A stretch of DNA of 64,000 bases from Anisus vortex (taxonomy: Eukaryota; Mollusca; Gastropoda; Planorbidae), in assembly GCA_949126835.1 (NCBI GenBank), contig OX421507.1:12652852-12716851 (forward strand). Direction: 5' to 3'. Shown here piece by piece: positions 48,946 through 61,234 of this stretch (position 1 is its first letter; the number at the start of each line of letters is the position of its first letter). The notes beneath the pieces were generated by a model that did no database searches, was not told the origin of the DNA, and saw only the letters and a program-made list of their open reading frames with translations. The translations under genes and the position numbers were made by a program.

Positions 48946-50312
48946 TGGTGGTGGCTGGTGAATTATTACTTTAGTACGGCATGAAGAGCCCGATTGATCC
49001 TGCTGGTGTATTATTAATTAATGTCCAACCGATTCTTTCAATATGGTCCAAATAATGTATTGGAATGTGTGATTTTTTTTTCATTTTGAAAAAGGAAGAA
49101 CAAAGAAAAGAGAGAGAGGGGGGGGGGGAAGGGTCGAAAATGAAAAAAAAAAGTCTGACAATTCTTATAATTTCATTGTTTCATGAATTCGTGTGTGTAG
49201 TACTAAGTTAATACTAACATTGCATCATACTGAGCTTGTTTGAGTTAGAACTAAAGTATACGAATTAAAGTAATACTTTTTGTTATTGTGCTGTATAAGG
49301 AATTGGATACAATTTAAAAAAAAATTCCTTACATTTTAAATAGTCGACACTGATTTAAAAAATAAATAAAAATAAGCAACTAACATTATAAGCCCAGTGA
49401 GGTCCAAACTAAAAAGTTTGGCGGCCCATGGCCCGTCCATGGGTAGTCTGTTGCATGCCCCTGACCAAATTACTCTTTAAAGATCTTTCTTATTTTGATG
49501 TTTAGAAAAAACAACAAGAAATAACATTTAGTAGAGCTCAGCTGTATTGATGAAAGAGCATAGGGGAACAATTATTATTGCCAGTTGCCGACCCAGACGC
49601 CAAATGTTAGAAACAGCCTCATAAGCAACCTGTTACAAGACAAACTTTACTTTTACCTACTGTTTCATTCTCTGGAGCTTGTGTTGGCTTCATTTTGGAG
49701 GAAAGGGGAAATGAATGTATTCACTTCTTGAAAGCGTAATTATTTTTTTTTTATATGTTTTTAAAGTAGAAGAAATGCTTGATACCTTTGTGTGTATAGT
49801 CTTAACATAGTTTGTTATTCATTAAATACAAATAACGACTTAATCGCATCTATTTTTTTTCTCACTCAAACCTACTACAGTTAGTCTATCAATTGACAAA
49901 GCAGTTATACTAAAGTTTAGTGTTTATCCGTGTGTAATTGATTATTTTTCTTTAGATTACAGTCTTTATATATTTATATATGAAGTGTTGCTGCATGGCA
50001 TGACAAAACAAAACGATATTAGGACTATGACCTCTCTATCTTTGTTCAATGTAGGAGACGGATAGTAGAATGAAACAGAAAGAAATCGATGCACTGATTC
50101 TTGCACACCCAGTGCAGTGACCACACACTAAGAACAACAATTCCGAAAATAACTTCCTTTAAACCACTAGTGTATGTTATTGTACCGAGATAATGAGCAG
50201 GAACTAGACAGTATAGAAATGACACCAAGACTTCCCAAGACACAGATTGTCTTCAATTGGTTTACCCCCCCCCCCTTTCACCTTCCTATTCCTTTCTTTT
50301 TTTTTCTAAAAA
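48946..50312. other. Non-coding AT-rich DNA
   Basis: No supportable gene. A poly-C run of about 11 lies near 50266, shortly before the large array. Confidence 0.6.
49395..49460 (+). mobile_element. Possible hAT element end
   Basis: CAGTGAGGTCCAAACT followed by GGCGGCCCATGGCCCG resembles the left end of hAT elements that read CAGNGGTGTCCAAACT and GGCCCG. No right end or duplication was found. Confidence 0.35.
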
Positions 50313-53300
50313 TAAATGGCGCGAATAAACAGAGAAAACAACAATGAATTGTGTGAATAAACATAGAAAACAACAATGAATTGTGTGAATAAACAGAGAA
50401 AACAACAATGAATTGTGTGAATAAACAGAGAAAACAACAATGAATTGTGTGAATAAACAGAGGAAACAACAATGAATTGTGTGAATAAACAGAGAAAACA
50501 ACAATGAATTGTGTGAATAAACAGAGAAAACAACAATGAATTGTGTGAATAAACAGAGAAAACAACAATGAATTGTGTGAATAAACATAGAAAACAACAA
50601 TGAATTGTGTGAATAAACAGAGAAAACAACAATGAATTGTGTGAATAAACAGAGAAAACAACAATGAATTGTGTGAATAAACATAGAAAACAACAATGAA
50701 TTGTGTGAATAAACAGAGAAAACAACAATGAATTGTGTGAATAAACAGAGAAAACAACAATGAATTGTGTGAATAAACAGAGAAAACAACAATGAATTGT
50801 GTGAAAAAACAGAGAAAACAACAATGAATTGTGTGAATAAACAGAGAAAACAACAATGAATTGTGTGAAAAAACAGAGAAAACAACAATGAATTGTGTGA
50901 ATAAACAGAGAAAACAACAATGAATTGTGTGAATAAACATAGAAAACAACAATGAATTGTTTGAATAAACAGAGAAAACAACAATGAATTGTGTGAATAA
51001 ACATAGAAAACAACAATGAATTGTGTGAATAAACAGAGAAAACAACAATGAATTGTGTGAATAAACAGAGAAAACAACAATGAATTGTGTGAATAAACAG
51101 AGAAAACAACAATGAATTGTGTGAATAAACATAGAAAACAACAATGAATTGTGTGAATAAACAGAGAAAACAACAATGAATTGTGTGAATAGACAGAGAA
51201 AACAACAATGAATTGTGTGAATAAACAGAGAAAACAACAATGAATTGTGTGAATAAACAGAGAAAACAACAATGAATTGTGTGAATAAACAGAGAAAACA
51301 ACAATGAATTGTGTGAATAGACAGAGAAAACAACAATGAATTGTGTGAATAAACATAGAAAACAACAATGAATTGTGTGAATAGACAGAGAAAACAACAA
51401 TGAATTGTGTGAATAAACAGAGAAAACAACAATGAATTGTGTGAATAGACAGAGAAAACAACAATGAATTGTGTGAATAAACAGAGAAAACAACAATGAA
51501 TTGTGTGAATAGACAGAGAAAACAACAATGAATTGTGTGAATAAACAGAGAAAACAACAATGAATTGTGTGAATAGACAGAGAAAACAACAATGAATTGT
51601 GTGAATAAACAGAGAAAACAACAATGAATTGTGTGAATAGACAGAGAAAACAACAATGAATTGTGTGAATAAACAGAGAAAACAACAATGAATTGTGTGA
51701 ATAAACAGAGAAAACAACAATGAATTGTGTGAATAAACAGAGAAAACAACAATGAATTGTGTGAATAAACAGAGAAAACAACAATGAATTGTGTGAATAG
51801 ACAGAGAAAACAACAATGAATTGTGTGAATAAACAGAGAAAACAACAATGAATTGTGTGAATAGACAGAGAAAACAACAATGAATTGTGTGAATAAACAG
51901 AGAAAACAACAATGAATTGTGTGAATAAACAGAGAAAACAACAATGAATTGTGTGAATAAACAGAGAAAACAACAATGAATTGTGTGAATAGACAGAGAA
52001 AACAACAATGAATTGTGTGAATAAACAGAGAAAACAACAATGAATTGTGTGAATAGACAGAGAAAACAACAATGAATTGTGTGAATAAACAGAGAAAACA
52101 ACAATGAATTGTGTGAATAGACAGAGAAAACAACAATGAATTGTGTGAATAAACAGAGAAAACAACAATGAATTGTGTGAATAGACAGAGAAAACAACAA
52201 TGAATTGTGTGAATAAACAGAGAAAACAACAATGAATTGTGTGAATAGACAGAGAAAACAACAATGAATTGTGTGAATAAACAGAGAAAACAACAATGAA
52301 TTGTGTGAATAGACAGAGAAAACAACAATGAATTGTGTGAATAAACAGAGAAAACAACAATGAATTGTGTGAATAAACAGAGAAAACAACAATGAATTGT
52401 GTGAATAAACAGAGAAAACAACAATGAATTGTGTGAATAAACAGAGAAAACAACAATGAATTGTGTGAATAGACAGAGAAAACAACAATGAATTGTGTGA
52501 ATAAACAGAGAAAACAACAATGAATTATGTGAATAAACAGAGAAAACAACAATGAATTGTGTGAATAGACAGAGAAAACAACAATGAATTGTGTGAATAG
52601 ACAGAGAAAACAACAATGAATTGTGTGAATAAACAGAGAAAACAACAATGAATTGTGTGAATAGACAGAGAAAACAACAATGAATTGTGTGAATAAACAG
52701 AGAAAACAACAATGAATTGTGTGAATAGACAGAGAAAACAACAATGAATTGTGTGAATAAACAGAGAAAACAACAATGAATTGTGTGAATAGACAGAGAA
52801 AACAACAATGAATTGTGTGAATAAACAGAGAAAACAACAATGAATTGTGTGAATAGACAGAGAAAACAACAATGAATTGTGTGAATAAACAGAGAAAACA
52901 ACAATGAATTGTGTGAATAGACAGAGAAAACAACAATGAATTGTGTGAATAAACAGAGAAAACAACAATGAATTGTGTGAATAAACAGAGAAAACAACAA
53001 TGAATTGTGTGAATAAACAGAGAAAACAACAATGAATTGTGTGAATAAACAGAGAAAACAACAATGAATTGTGTGAATAGACAGAGAAAACAACAATGAT
53101 TTGTGTGAATAAACAGAGAAAACAACAATGAATTGTGTGAATAGACAGAGAAAACAACAATGAATTGTGTGAATAAACAGAGAAAACAACAATGAATTGT
53201 GTGAATAGACAGAGAAAACAACAATGAATTGTGTGAATAAACAGAGAAAACAACAATGAATTGTGTGAATAGACAGAGAAAACAACAATGAATTGTGTGA

Positions 53301-56300
53301 ATAAACAGAGAAAACAACAATGAATTGTGTGAATAGACAGAGAAAACAACAATGAATTGTGTGAATAAACAGAGAAAACAACAATGAATTGTGTGAATAA
53401 ACAGAGAAAACAACAATGAATTGTGTGAATAAACAGAGAAAACAACAATGAATTGTGTGAATAAACAGAGAAAACAACAATGAATTGTGTGAATAGACAG
53501 AGAAAACAACAATGAATTGTGTGAATAAACAGAGAAAACAACAATGAATTGTGTGAATAGACAGAGAAAACAACAATGAATTGTGTGAATAGACAGAGAA
53601 AACAACAATGAATTGTGTGAATAGACAGAGAAAACAACAATGAATTGTGTGAATAAACAGAGAAAACAACAATGAATTATGTGAATAAACAGAGAAAACA
53701 ACAATGAATTGTGTGAATAGACAGAGAAAACAACAATGAATTGTGTGAATAAACAGAGAAAACAACAATGAATTGTGTGAATAAACAGAGAAAACAACAA
53801 TGAATTGTGTGAATAGACAGAGAAAACAACAATGAATTGTGTGAATAAACAGAGAAAACAACAATGAATTGTGTGAATAGACAGAGAAAACAACAATGAA
53901 TTGTGTGAATAGACAGAGAAAACAACAATGAATTGTGTGAATAAACAGAGAAAACAACAATGAATTGTGTGAATAAACAGAGAAAACAACAATGAATTGT
54001 GTGAATAAACAGAGAAAACAACAATGAATTGTGTGAATAAACAGAGAAAACAACAATGAATTGTGTGAATAGACAGAGAAAACAACAATGAATTGTGTGA
54101 ATAAACAGAGAAAACAACAATGAATTGTGTGAATAGACAGAGAAAACAACAATGAATTGTGTGAATAGACAGAGAAAACAACAATGAATTGTGTGAATAG
54201 ACAGAGAAAACAACAATGAATTGTGTGAATAAACAGAGAAAACAACAATGAATTGTGTGAATAAACAGAGAAAACAACAATGAATTGTGTGAATAAACAG
54301 AGAAAACAACAATGAATTGTGTGAATAAACAGAGAAAACAACAATGAATTGTGTGAATAGACAGAGAAAACAACAATGAATTGTGTGAATAAACAGAGAA
54401 AACAACAATGAATTGTGTGAATAAACAGAGAAAACAACAATGAATTGTGTGAATAGACAGAGAAAACAACAATGAATTGTGTGAATAAACAGAGAAAACA
54501 ACAATGAATTGTGTGAATAGACAGAGAAAACAACAATGAATTGTGTGAATAAACAGAGAAAACAACAATGAATTGTGTGAATAAACAGAGAAAACAACAA
54601 TGAATTGTGTGAATAGACAGAGAAAACAACAATGAATTGTGTGAATAAACAGAGAAAACAACAATGAATTGTGTGAATAAACAGAGAAAACAACAATGAA
54701 TTGTGTGAATAAACAGAGAAAACAACAATGAATTGTGTGAATAAACAGAGAAAACAACAATGAATTGTGTGAATAGACAGAGAAAACAACAATGAATTGT
54801 GTGAATAAACAGAGAAAACAACAATGAATTGTGTGAATAAACAGAGAAAACAACAATGAATTGTGTGAATAAACAGAGAAAACAACAATGAATTGTGTGA
54901 ATAAACAGAGAAAACAACAATGAATTGTGTGAATAAACAGAGAAAACAACAATGAATTGTGTGAATAGACAGAGAAAACAACAATGAATTGTGTGAATAA
55001 ACAGAGAAAACAACAATGAATTGTGTGAATAAACAGAGAAAACAACAATGAATTGTGTGAATAGACAGAGAAAACAACAATGAATTGTGTGAATAAACAG
55101 AGAAAACAACAATGAATTGTGTGAATAGACAGAGAAAACAACAATGAATTGTGTGAATAAACAGAGAAAACAACAATGAATTGTGTGAATAAACAGAGAA
55201 AACAACAATGAATTGTGTGAATAAACAGAGAAAACAACAATGAATTGTGTGAATAAACAGAGAAAACAACAATGAATTGTGTGAATAAACAGAGAAAACA
55301 ACAATGAATTGTGTGAATAGACAGAGAAAACAACAATGAATTGTGTGAATAAACAGAGAAAACAACAATGAATTGTGTGAATAGACAGAGAAAACAACAA
55401 TGAATTGTGTGAATAAACAGAGAAAACAACAATGAATTGTGTGAATAAACAGAGAAAACAACAATGAATTGTGTGAATAGACAGAGAAAACAACAATGAA
55501 TTGTGTGAATAAACAGAGAAAACAACAATGAATTGTGTGAATAAACAGAGAAAACAACAATGAATTGTGTGAATAGACAGAGAAAACAACAATGAATTGT
55601 GTGAATAAACAGAGAAAACAACAATGAATTGTGTGAATAGACAGAGAAAACAACAATGAATTGTGTGAATAAACAGAGAAAACAACAATGAATTGTGTGA
55701 ATAAACAGAGAAAACAACAATGAATTGTGTGAATAGACAGAGAAAACAACAATGAATTGTGTGAATAAACAGAGAAAACAACAATGAATTGTGTGAATAA
55801 ACAGAGAAAACAACAATGAATTGTGTGAATAAACAGAGAAAACAACAATGAATTGTGTGAATAAACAGAGAAAACAACAATGAATTGTGTGAATAAACAG
55901 AGAAAACAACAATGAATTGTGTGAATAGACAGAGAAAACAACAATGAATTGTGTGAATAAACAGAGAAAACAACAATGAATTGTGTGAATAGACAGAGAA
56001 AACAACAATGAATTGTGTGAATAAACAGAGAAAACAACAATGAATTGTGTGAATAGACAGAGAAAACAACAATGAATTGTGTGAATAAACAGAGAAAACA
56101 ACAATGAATTGTGTGAATAAACAGAGAAAACAACAATGAATTGTGTGAATAGACAGAGAAAACAACAATGAATTGTGTGAATAAACAGAGAAAACAACAA
56201 TGAATTGTGTGAATAAACAGAGAAAACAACAATGAATTGTGTGAATAAACAGAGAAAACAACAATGAATTGTGTGAATAAACAGAGAAAACAACAATGAA

Positions 56301-56440
56301 TTGTGTGAATAAACAGAGAAAACAACAATGAATTGTGTGAATAGACAGAGAAAACAACAATGAATTGTGTGAATAGACAGAGAAAACAACAATGAATTGT
56401 GTGAATAAACAGAGAAAACAACAATGAATTGTGTGAATAA
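50313..56440. repeat. Giant 32-bp minisatellite, about 191 units
   Basis: The unit begins TGAATTGTGTGAATAAACAG and continues AGAAAACAACAA. The register never shifts: positions 480 bp apart (15 units) stay in phase from 50341 to 56101. Variation is by point changes only. The main variant has AATAGAC for AATAAAC and often alternates with the standard unit (for example 51360-51680 and 52600-52960), giving a 64-bp higher-order unit. AACATAG variants and GAAAAAACAG variants occur only left of about 51360. No minus-strand frame of the unit has a stop, so frames of about 2,000 codons open in more than one register. One frame is broken only by G-to-A changes at 52527 and 53679. These frames are not genes. 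Confidence 0.97.
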
Positions 56441-56458
56441 AGTAAACTGTTACTTTCA

Positions 56459-56710
56459 TGGGTGCCCAGTGGCAGCGCGTTCGACTGGCGTACCGAAGGT
56501 CCTGGGTTCAGGCTAGGTTTTGCTTCCCTGGGTCTACCCAGCTCTGATGGGTACCTGTCTTTTAGTTGGGGTAAAGTAAAGGCGTGTGTGCATAGTGCTG
56601 GCCACACTGTTCACACAATCACCTAGTATGCCGTGACCACAGAAACTGGTGAACGCTGTTTCACCGGTCCTATGGATCAATTTGGTCCCACGGGATCATT
56701 TTACTTTTTT
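56459..56710 (+). mobile_element. tRNA-derived SINE, family A, copy 2
   Basis: Starts GGGTGCCCAGTGGCAGCGCG, with B box-like TGGGTTCAGGCTAGG. The body (CTACCCAGCTCTGATGGGTA, TTAGTTGGGGTAAAGTAAAG, ACCACAGAAACTGGTGAACG, TATGGATCAATTTGGTCCCA) aligns with the other two copies. It sits 18 bp after the last unit of the 32-bp array. Confidence 0.82.
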
Positions 56711-56715
56711 ACTCT

Positions 56716-56926
56716 GGTACTTTCACCTTAACGCCAGTTAGTATTGGTTTTGGTACTTTCACCTTAACGTCAGTTAGTGATGGTTTGGTACTTTCACCTT
56801 AACGCCAGTTAGTGATGGTTTGGTACTTTCACCTTAACGCCAGTTAGTGATGGTTTTGGTACTTTCACCTTAACGCCAGTTCGTGATGGTTTGGTACTTT
56901 CACCTTAACGCCAGTTAGTGATGGTT
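56716..56926 (+). repeat. 35/36-bp minisatellite, 6 units
   Basis: Units start GGTACTTTCACCTTAACGCC at 56716, 56752, 56787, 56822, 56858 and 56893. Each ends GTGATGGTTT with an optional extra T. It directly follows the SINE tail. Confidence 0.93.
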
Positions 56927-59900
56927 ACATTCCATGATTTGTATATATTGGAAACACATTTTGTAGTACCGTTGGTTCAGTCTTTATTACCATTTATCAG
57001 TATTAAGTGAATCTCTCTCTCCTGGTACGCGATCACTAATTCATTGGGCGTTCGATTAGGTCACTGCTGACTAGAATATATTGGGGCGCTTTTAACGATT
57101 TTAAATTCCTCCACGGCTCTCGGTCCTCTCGCTAGATTAGGTCTCCGGTCTTTCCAGTAATTTGACCACTTCCGGACACAACATGACCTGTGGTCAATGA
57201 ATACCACCCAGTCTTTAGGTAGTAATGCGTCAAAGTCAGTTGGCATTTAAGTAAACGAGTTCATAGAATTGTATTGACTCTTGTCTTTGTTCATACTTAC
57301 ACATGAAGAATAGATATATACACAAGGCCTAACACTTCCGTTGTTGAGTGTATAAGGCTTAAAAAGCTTGACCTACTTTTCTGATTAACTTATTTTTCTC
57401 TGATTAACCTACTTGTGGAAAATATATAGACTATGCTAATGTAAACTATTCTTTGGGATTAGCTTTCGTTGAACTTTCTTTACGTTGACTTTACATGTTT
57501 TACATGTAATGTGACCGATTTTTTTCCCCATTGTTCATTATTAAACTAGCTCTAATTTAGTCAGCTTTTTTTTTCTTTTAGCTTTAGTTGTGTCTGCCTT
57601 GAACTTTTTCTTGGTCGGTCGTTGACGCTTTTAACAAACAATACATTGACTGGACTGGCTATCAGTATAAGTATGTCAACAAGCTCATTACATCAGGCCA
57701 GTCTGCGTGTTTAAAGACCCTCGTATCTCCTGTACTCTGCTTTTTATCGTGTGGCAGGAATGACGTCAACATCTATACAATAGTAACACAGGCATGTCGG
57801 TGAATGCATACACACGCACGCACTCACACCATTGTACTGATCTCTATCGCACCATGTCCGCATAATCTTTGCCTCTCATCTCCCTTTTCAGCCAGTTCTG
57901 TCAGATGTAACCTGACTAGCTTTGTTGTTCGATAATAGGATAGATTTACAGACTGTGACCTACATAGCGTGCGGCTCCTGACCCCATTTCTTTATTATCC
58001 GCCGGAGAAAGGCAGATCTTTACCTTGGAGGTGTCCTCATTAAAACAGAAACTAGGCCAAGAGATTCCTTCATTCACTTGTTCTACTCTTGACATATTCG
58101 TATCCATTGGTTTACAGTAACTCGACACTATCTAAACTAACCTGTTTTTTTTATTTACTTTTTTTGAACCTACTATTTCTGTAATATGAAACCATTCTAC
58201 TACCCAGCCCTGTATAGACTTGTATAAGGTAATTATTTATCCCTTGACGGCTTCATTGTTCTATTGTTATTGTTCAAGTTTAGTGTAACGGTTGAGTATT
58301 GATCTTCTGACCATATGTTATTTGTTTCTCTCTACCAATAAGCTGCTTATATAATATAAAATACACAGTGCCCGGTTCCTACTATTCAGATATTCAACGC
58401 TATTTGAGTGTTTTCTCTCTCTCTTCCCACCTGTCGCTCTGCAACACAACACGTGCCGACTGATGGAGTTGTAGGATGTGAGCTCACGCACGTATTATAC
58501 AATGTTCATAGGCGAGTGCTCAGGGTGGGATACATTTACATTGCAATAATATACGTTGTTCCTACTAAAAATGGCAACAGACCGGAGTCTCCCCCAAATG
58601 GCGACACGGGTGCTGGGCCACCAAATGTACGTAATGGAGACTACAAAGTAGGTTTTCCGTGTGACCCTGAACAATATTATTCGTCAAGACATCGAGTCTG
58701 TGCTTTAGGCCTTTTTTTTTTATTAACGATACTATTAAATAAGCTTACATATTCTTTTGATTTGTGTTACGCGAAACATCCCTAGTATAGCCTGAACAAT
58801 AATAATTGTGTGGAAATTATAATTGTATATATTATCTAAAGGCTAGTATTCGCCATATAAATTATACTAGCGGGCCATGAAAATGAAAAACAAAAGTTTG
58901 GAAACCCAGCAATTGATAGGCCTACTATCAGTGTTAGTATCAGGGGCAACGGTACATGCTATTGATCTTGTCTAACTCTGACTTAGGACTCTAAACAACC
59001 ACCACATTAAAATGTACTGGATAGTACCCCAGCTTAAATTGAATAATATCAATCTTAGAACAACAAACTAGAATTAAGAAAACAACAAATGAGTGAAGGG
59101 CAGATAGTGTTGCCAATATCTAATGTTGGATTCACTGTCTTTCATTTGTCATTAAATTTGTCGGTTTTTCTATTTATTCAGTTGTGAAAATTCACACAGC
59201 ACAAAGTTTGTTTCTGATTTGTGTTTAGTTGACAACACTTTCTATGGCCGACAAAATGCATTGGTGATGGGATGTCATGGACGATATAATAAAAATATTT
59301 ATATCAACCGTTTCAATCAATAATATTGTGTGTGTTTTTTTAAAGTACAAATTTCAATAATTCATTTTTTTTCTGGAGTGTTTACCTACTAAAACAAACA
59401 AAAATATACGGTAGTTTTACATTATTGGCAAAGTATATGCCACGCCCACCCCGCCCGCATTGATGACTTCATAGATCCGCCCATCTTAGATCCCGTGGTT
59501 AAATAGTAACGTGAGCAGGGTAACAGCGTGACAGACGATTATACTGCACTATTGTGTTTTCTTGACATTGAACTGTGTGCCATCCAATGTGTCACACCTG
59601 GGGGGGCTCTTTAAAATACCCGCACACACTCACTAGTACAAGATCACGTGTCTGTGTGCGCGCGCGTGTGTGTGTACATAATATATTTAAGCAGTTGGTG
59701 TGAATTTCCCCACAGACTTCACGATGCGGTCCACTGTACATTTGTCAGTATTAAAATTTGTGTTCTAGTAATCTTGTGTGGCGTGCTTATTGATTTCTCA
59801 ATAGGATGTATGGTCTTGCTGGCGGTGGGGTTTTTTAAGAGTCTTTCATTGAAATAAATCTATTGTTGTATAAGTGTAAACTGAATCGCGAGATGTGGTG

Positions 59901-60629
59901 CTTTTGATTGCATTCTTCTTGTGTTGGTCATTAGCTGAATTTGTTTTATAAGTGAAGCTCTTGCTGATACTGGTCACCCAGGTGTGACTGGCTAGGAAAC
60001 AGTTCAGAAGACACACGTGATAACTCTCTATTGTTACGACAATGCCTGGCAGGTGTGGCTTGCGGTGAGCCGTCCCTTTATTTATAAGTATTTATAAACA
60101 AATAGTTTATGTACAGTGTGTGTAGGAACGTATGTAGGGTTGGAAAGTCGGATACGGCGCGTCTTTACATTGTGTGGATTGATCCATTTACCTAACTGAT
60201 CAGCATTGTCAGACGTGACCCAATTAAATGAGCCAACAGAATTAGCCTCGTTATGTGTGTGCGTAGAAGTCAGCTTGTGTAAGCCTACGAATTGGTTCAA
60301 TTATTTTATTTTTGTTCCTACACGCTAGTTGAGTTCACACGAAATTAATACAAAAGGTAGTAGATCTAGAATCTAGATCTTAGATTTATATTAAAAAGTA
60401 AGCAAATTATTGGCATAAAACAATTTCTTTAAAATATGAACATTTTAATAAGATAGAATTTTCGAAGCGAAGCCAAATTTAAACACTGTAAAGACAAATG
60501 TTGTCTTCGAGTCAATCTGATATTATACCAATATATATTGTTCTACTATTTGACAGAGAAAATGCCCTCGCTTACTAATTCTGTTTACTTTGCTTATTGT
60601 CATGGTGTTGTTATTTTTTTTTTTTACAG
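56927..60629. other. Non-coding DNA upstream of the TRIM-NHL exons
   Basis: No coding exon is supported. The interval should hold either the upstream intron or the promoter and untranslated exons of the gene that begins at 60630. Frames at 57061-57246 (minus) and 58408-58785 (plus) have no recognisable domain. Confidence 0.5.
58870..58909 (-). mobile_element. Possible hAT element end
   Basis: On the minus strand CTGGGTTTCCAAACTTTTG leads into CATGGCCCGC, a pattern seen at ends of hAT elements. No partner end was found nearby. Confidence 0.3.
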
Positions 60630-60631
60630 AC

Positions 60632-61234
60632 ATGATGTCATCCACCTTGGTGGAGACTGTCTCCATCAACTACGACGACTTCAATGATAGTTTCCTGACC
60701 TGTGGGACCTGCCTGTGTACTTACGACGGACAAGACAGGACCCCCAAGCTTCTGCCTTGCTCGCACACCGTCTGCCGTAACTGCCTGGAGAGGATCATCG
60801 CAGCCCAGACTCTAGATACTGGCTCCTTCCGGTGCCCGATATGTCGCGAGAACATTCACATCCCCCAGGGGGGCGTGTCGTCCTTCCCGCCTTCCTTCAT
60901 AGTGAACCAGCTCCTGGACCTGATGGCCCAACAGAGACGGGACATTATCCCCAAATGTTCGGTGCACCCCACCCAGGAGCTCTTGTTTTGTGAAACCTGT
61001 GACATTGTGTTTTGTGTACAGTGTGTGGAGGGGAACCACATCGGCCGGGGCGCCAGCGAGCACACGGTCATCCCTTTTGCCATAGCCATCAAGAGGATGT
61101 CTGAGATACTTCTGTACAAAGCACACCTGTGCATTAAAAACTTGAACTCTGCCTATGAAGCTGTTGCTGAGGAGCTCAGACAGTTGGAGTTATCTGTGGA
61201 TAAGACATTGGACTCTATCAACCGATCATTTCAA
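60632..61234 (+). CDS. TRIM-NHL exon with RING and B-box
   Basis: Encodes residues 1-201. The RING ligands are C24, C27, C43, H45, C48, C51, C68 and C71, a complete C3HC4 set that would bind two zinc ions and recruit an E2. The B-box2 ligands are C109, H112, C120, C123, C128, C131, H136 and H144, also complete. Helical coiled-coil sequence starts near 160. The donor is CAA|GTAAGA at 61234/61235. The first two codons are both ATG, and the upstream in-frame ATG codons lie in the intron before the acceptor. Confidence 0.93.

Noticed and set aside
50278..56607. Very long minus-strand open frames (up to 2,057 codons) as genes
   Set aside because: They simply read the 32-bp tandem repeat, are open in several frames at once, and one starts inside the SINE.
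57061..57246. 61-codon minus-strand frame with balanced composition
   Set aside because: No recognisable domain and no convincing splice sites; cannot be separated from chance.
60812..61134. Minus-strand frames of 92-104 codons
   Set aside because: Antisense shadows of the GC-rich RING/B-box exon.
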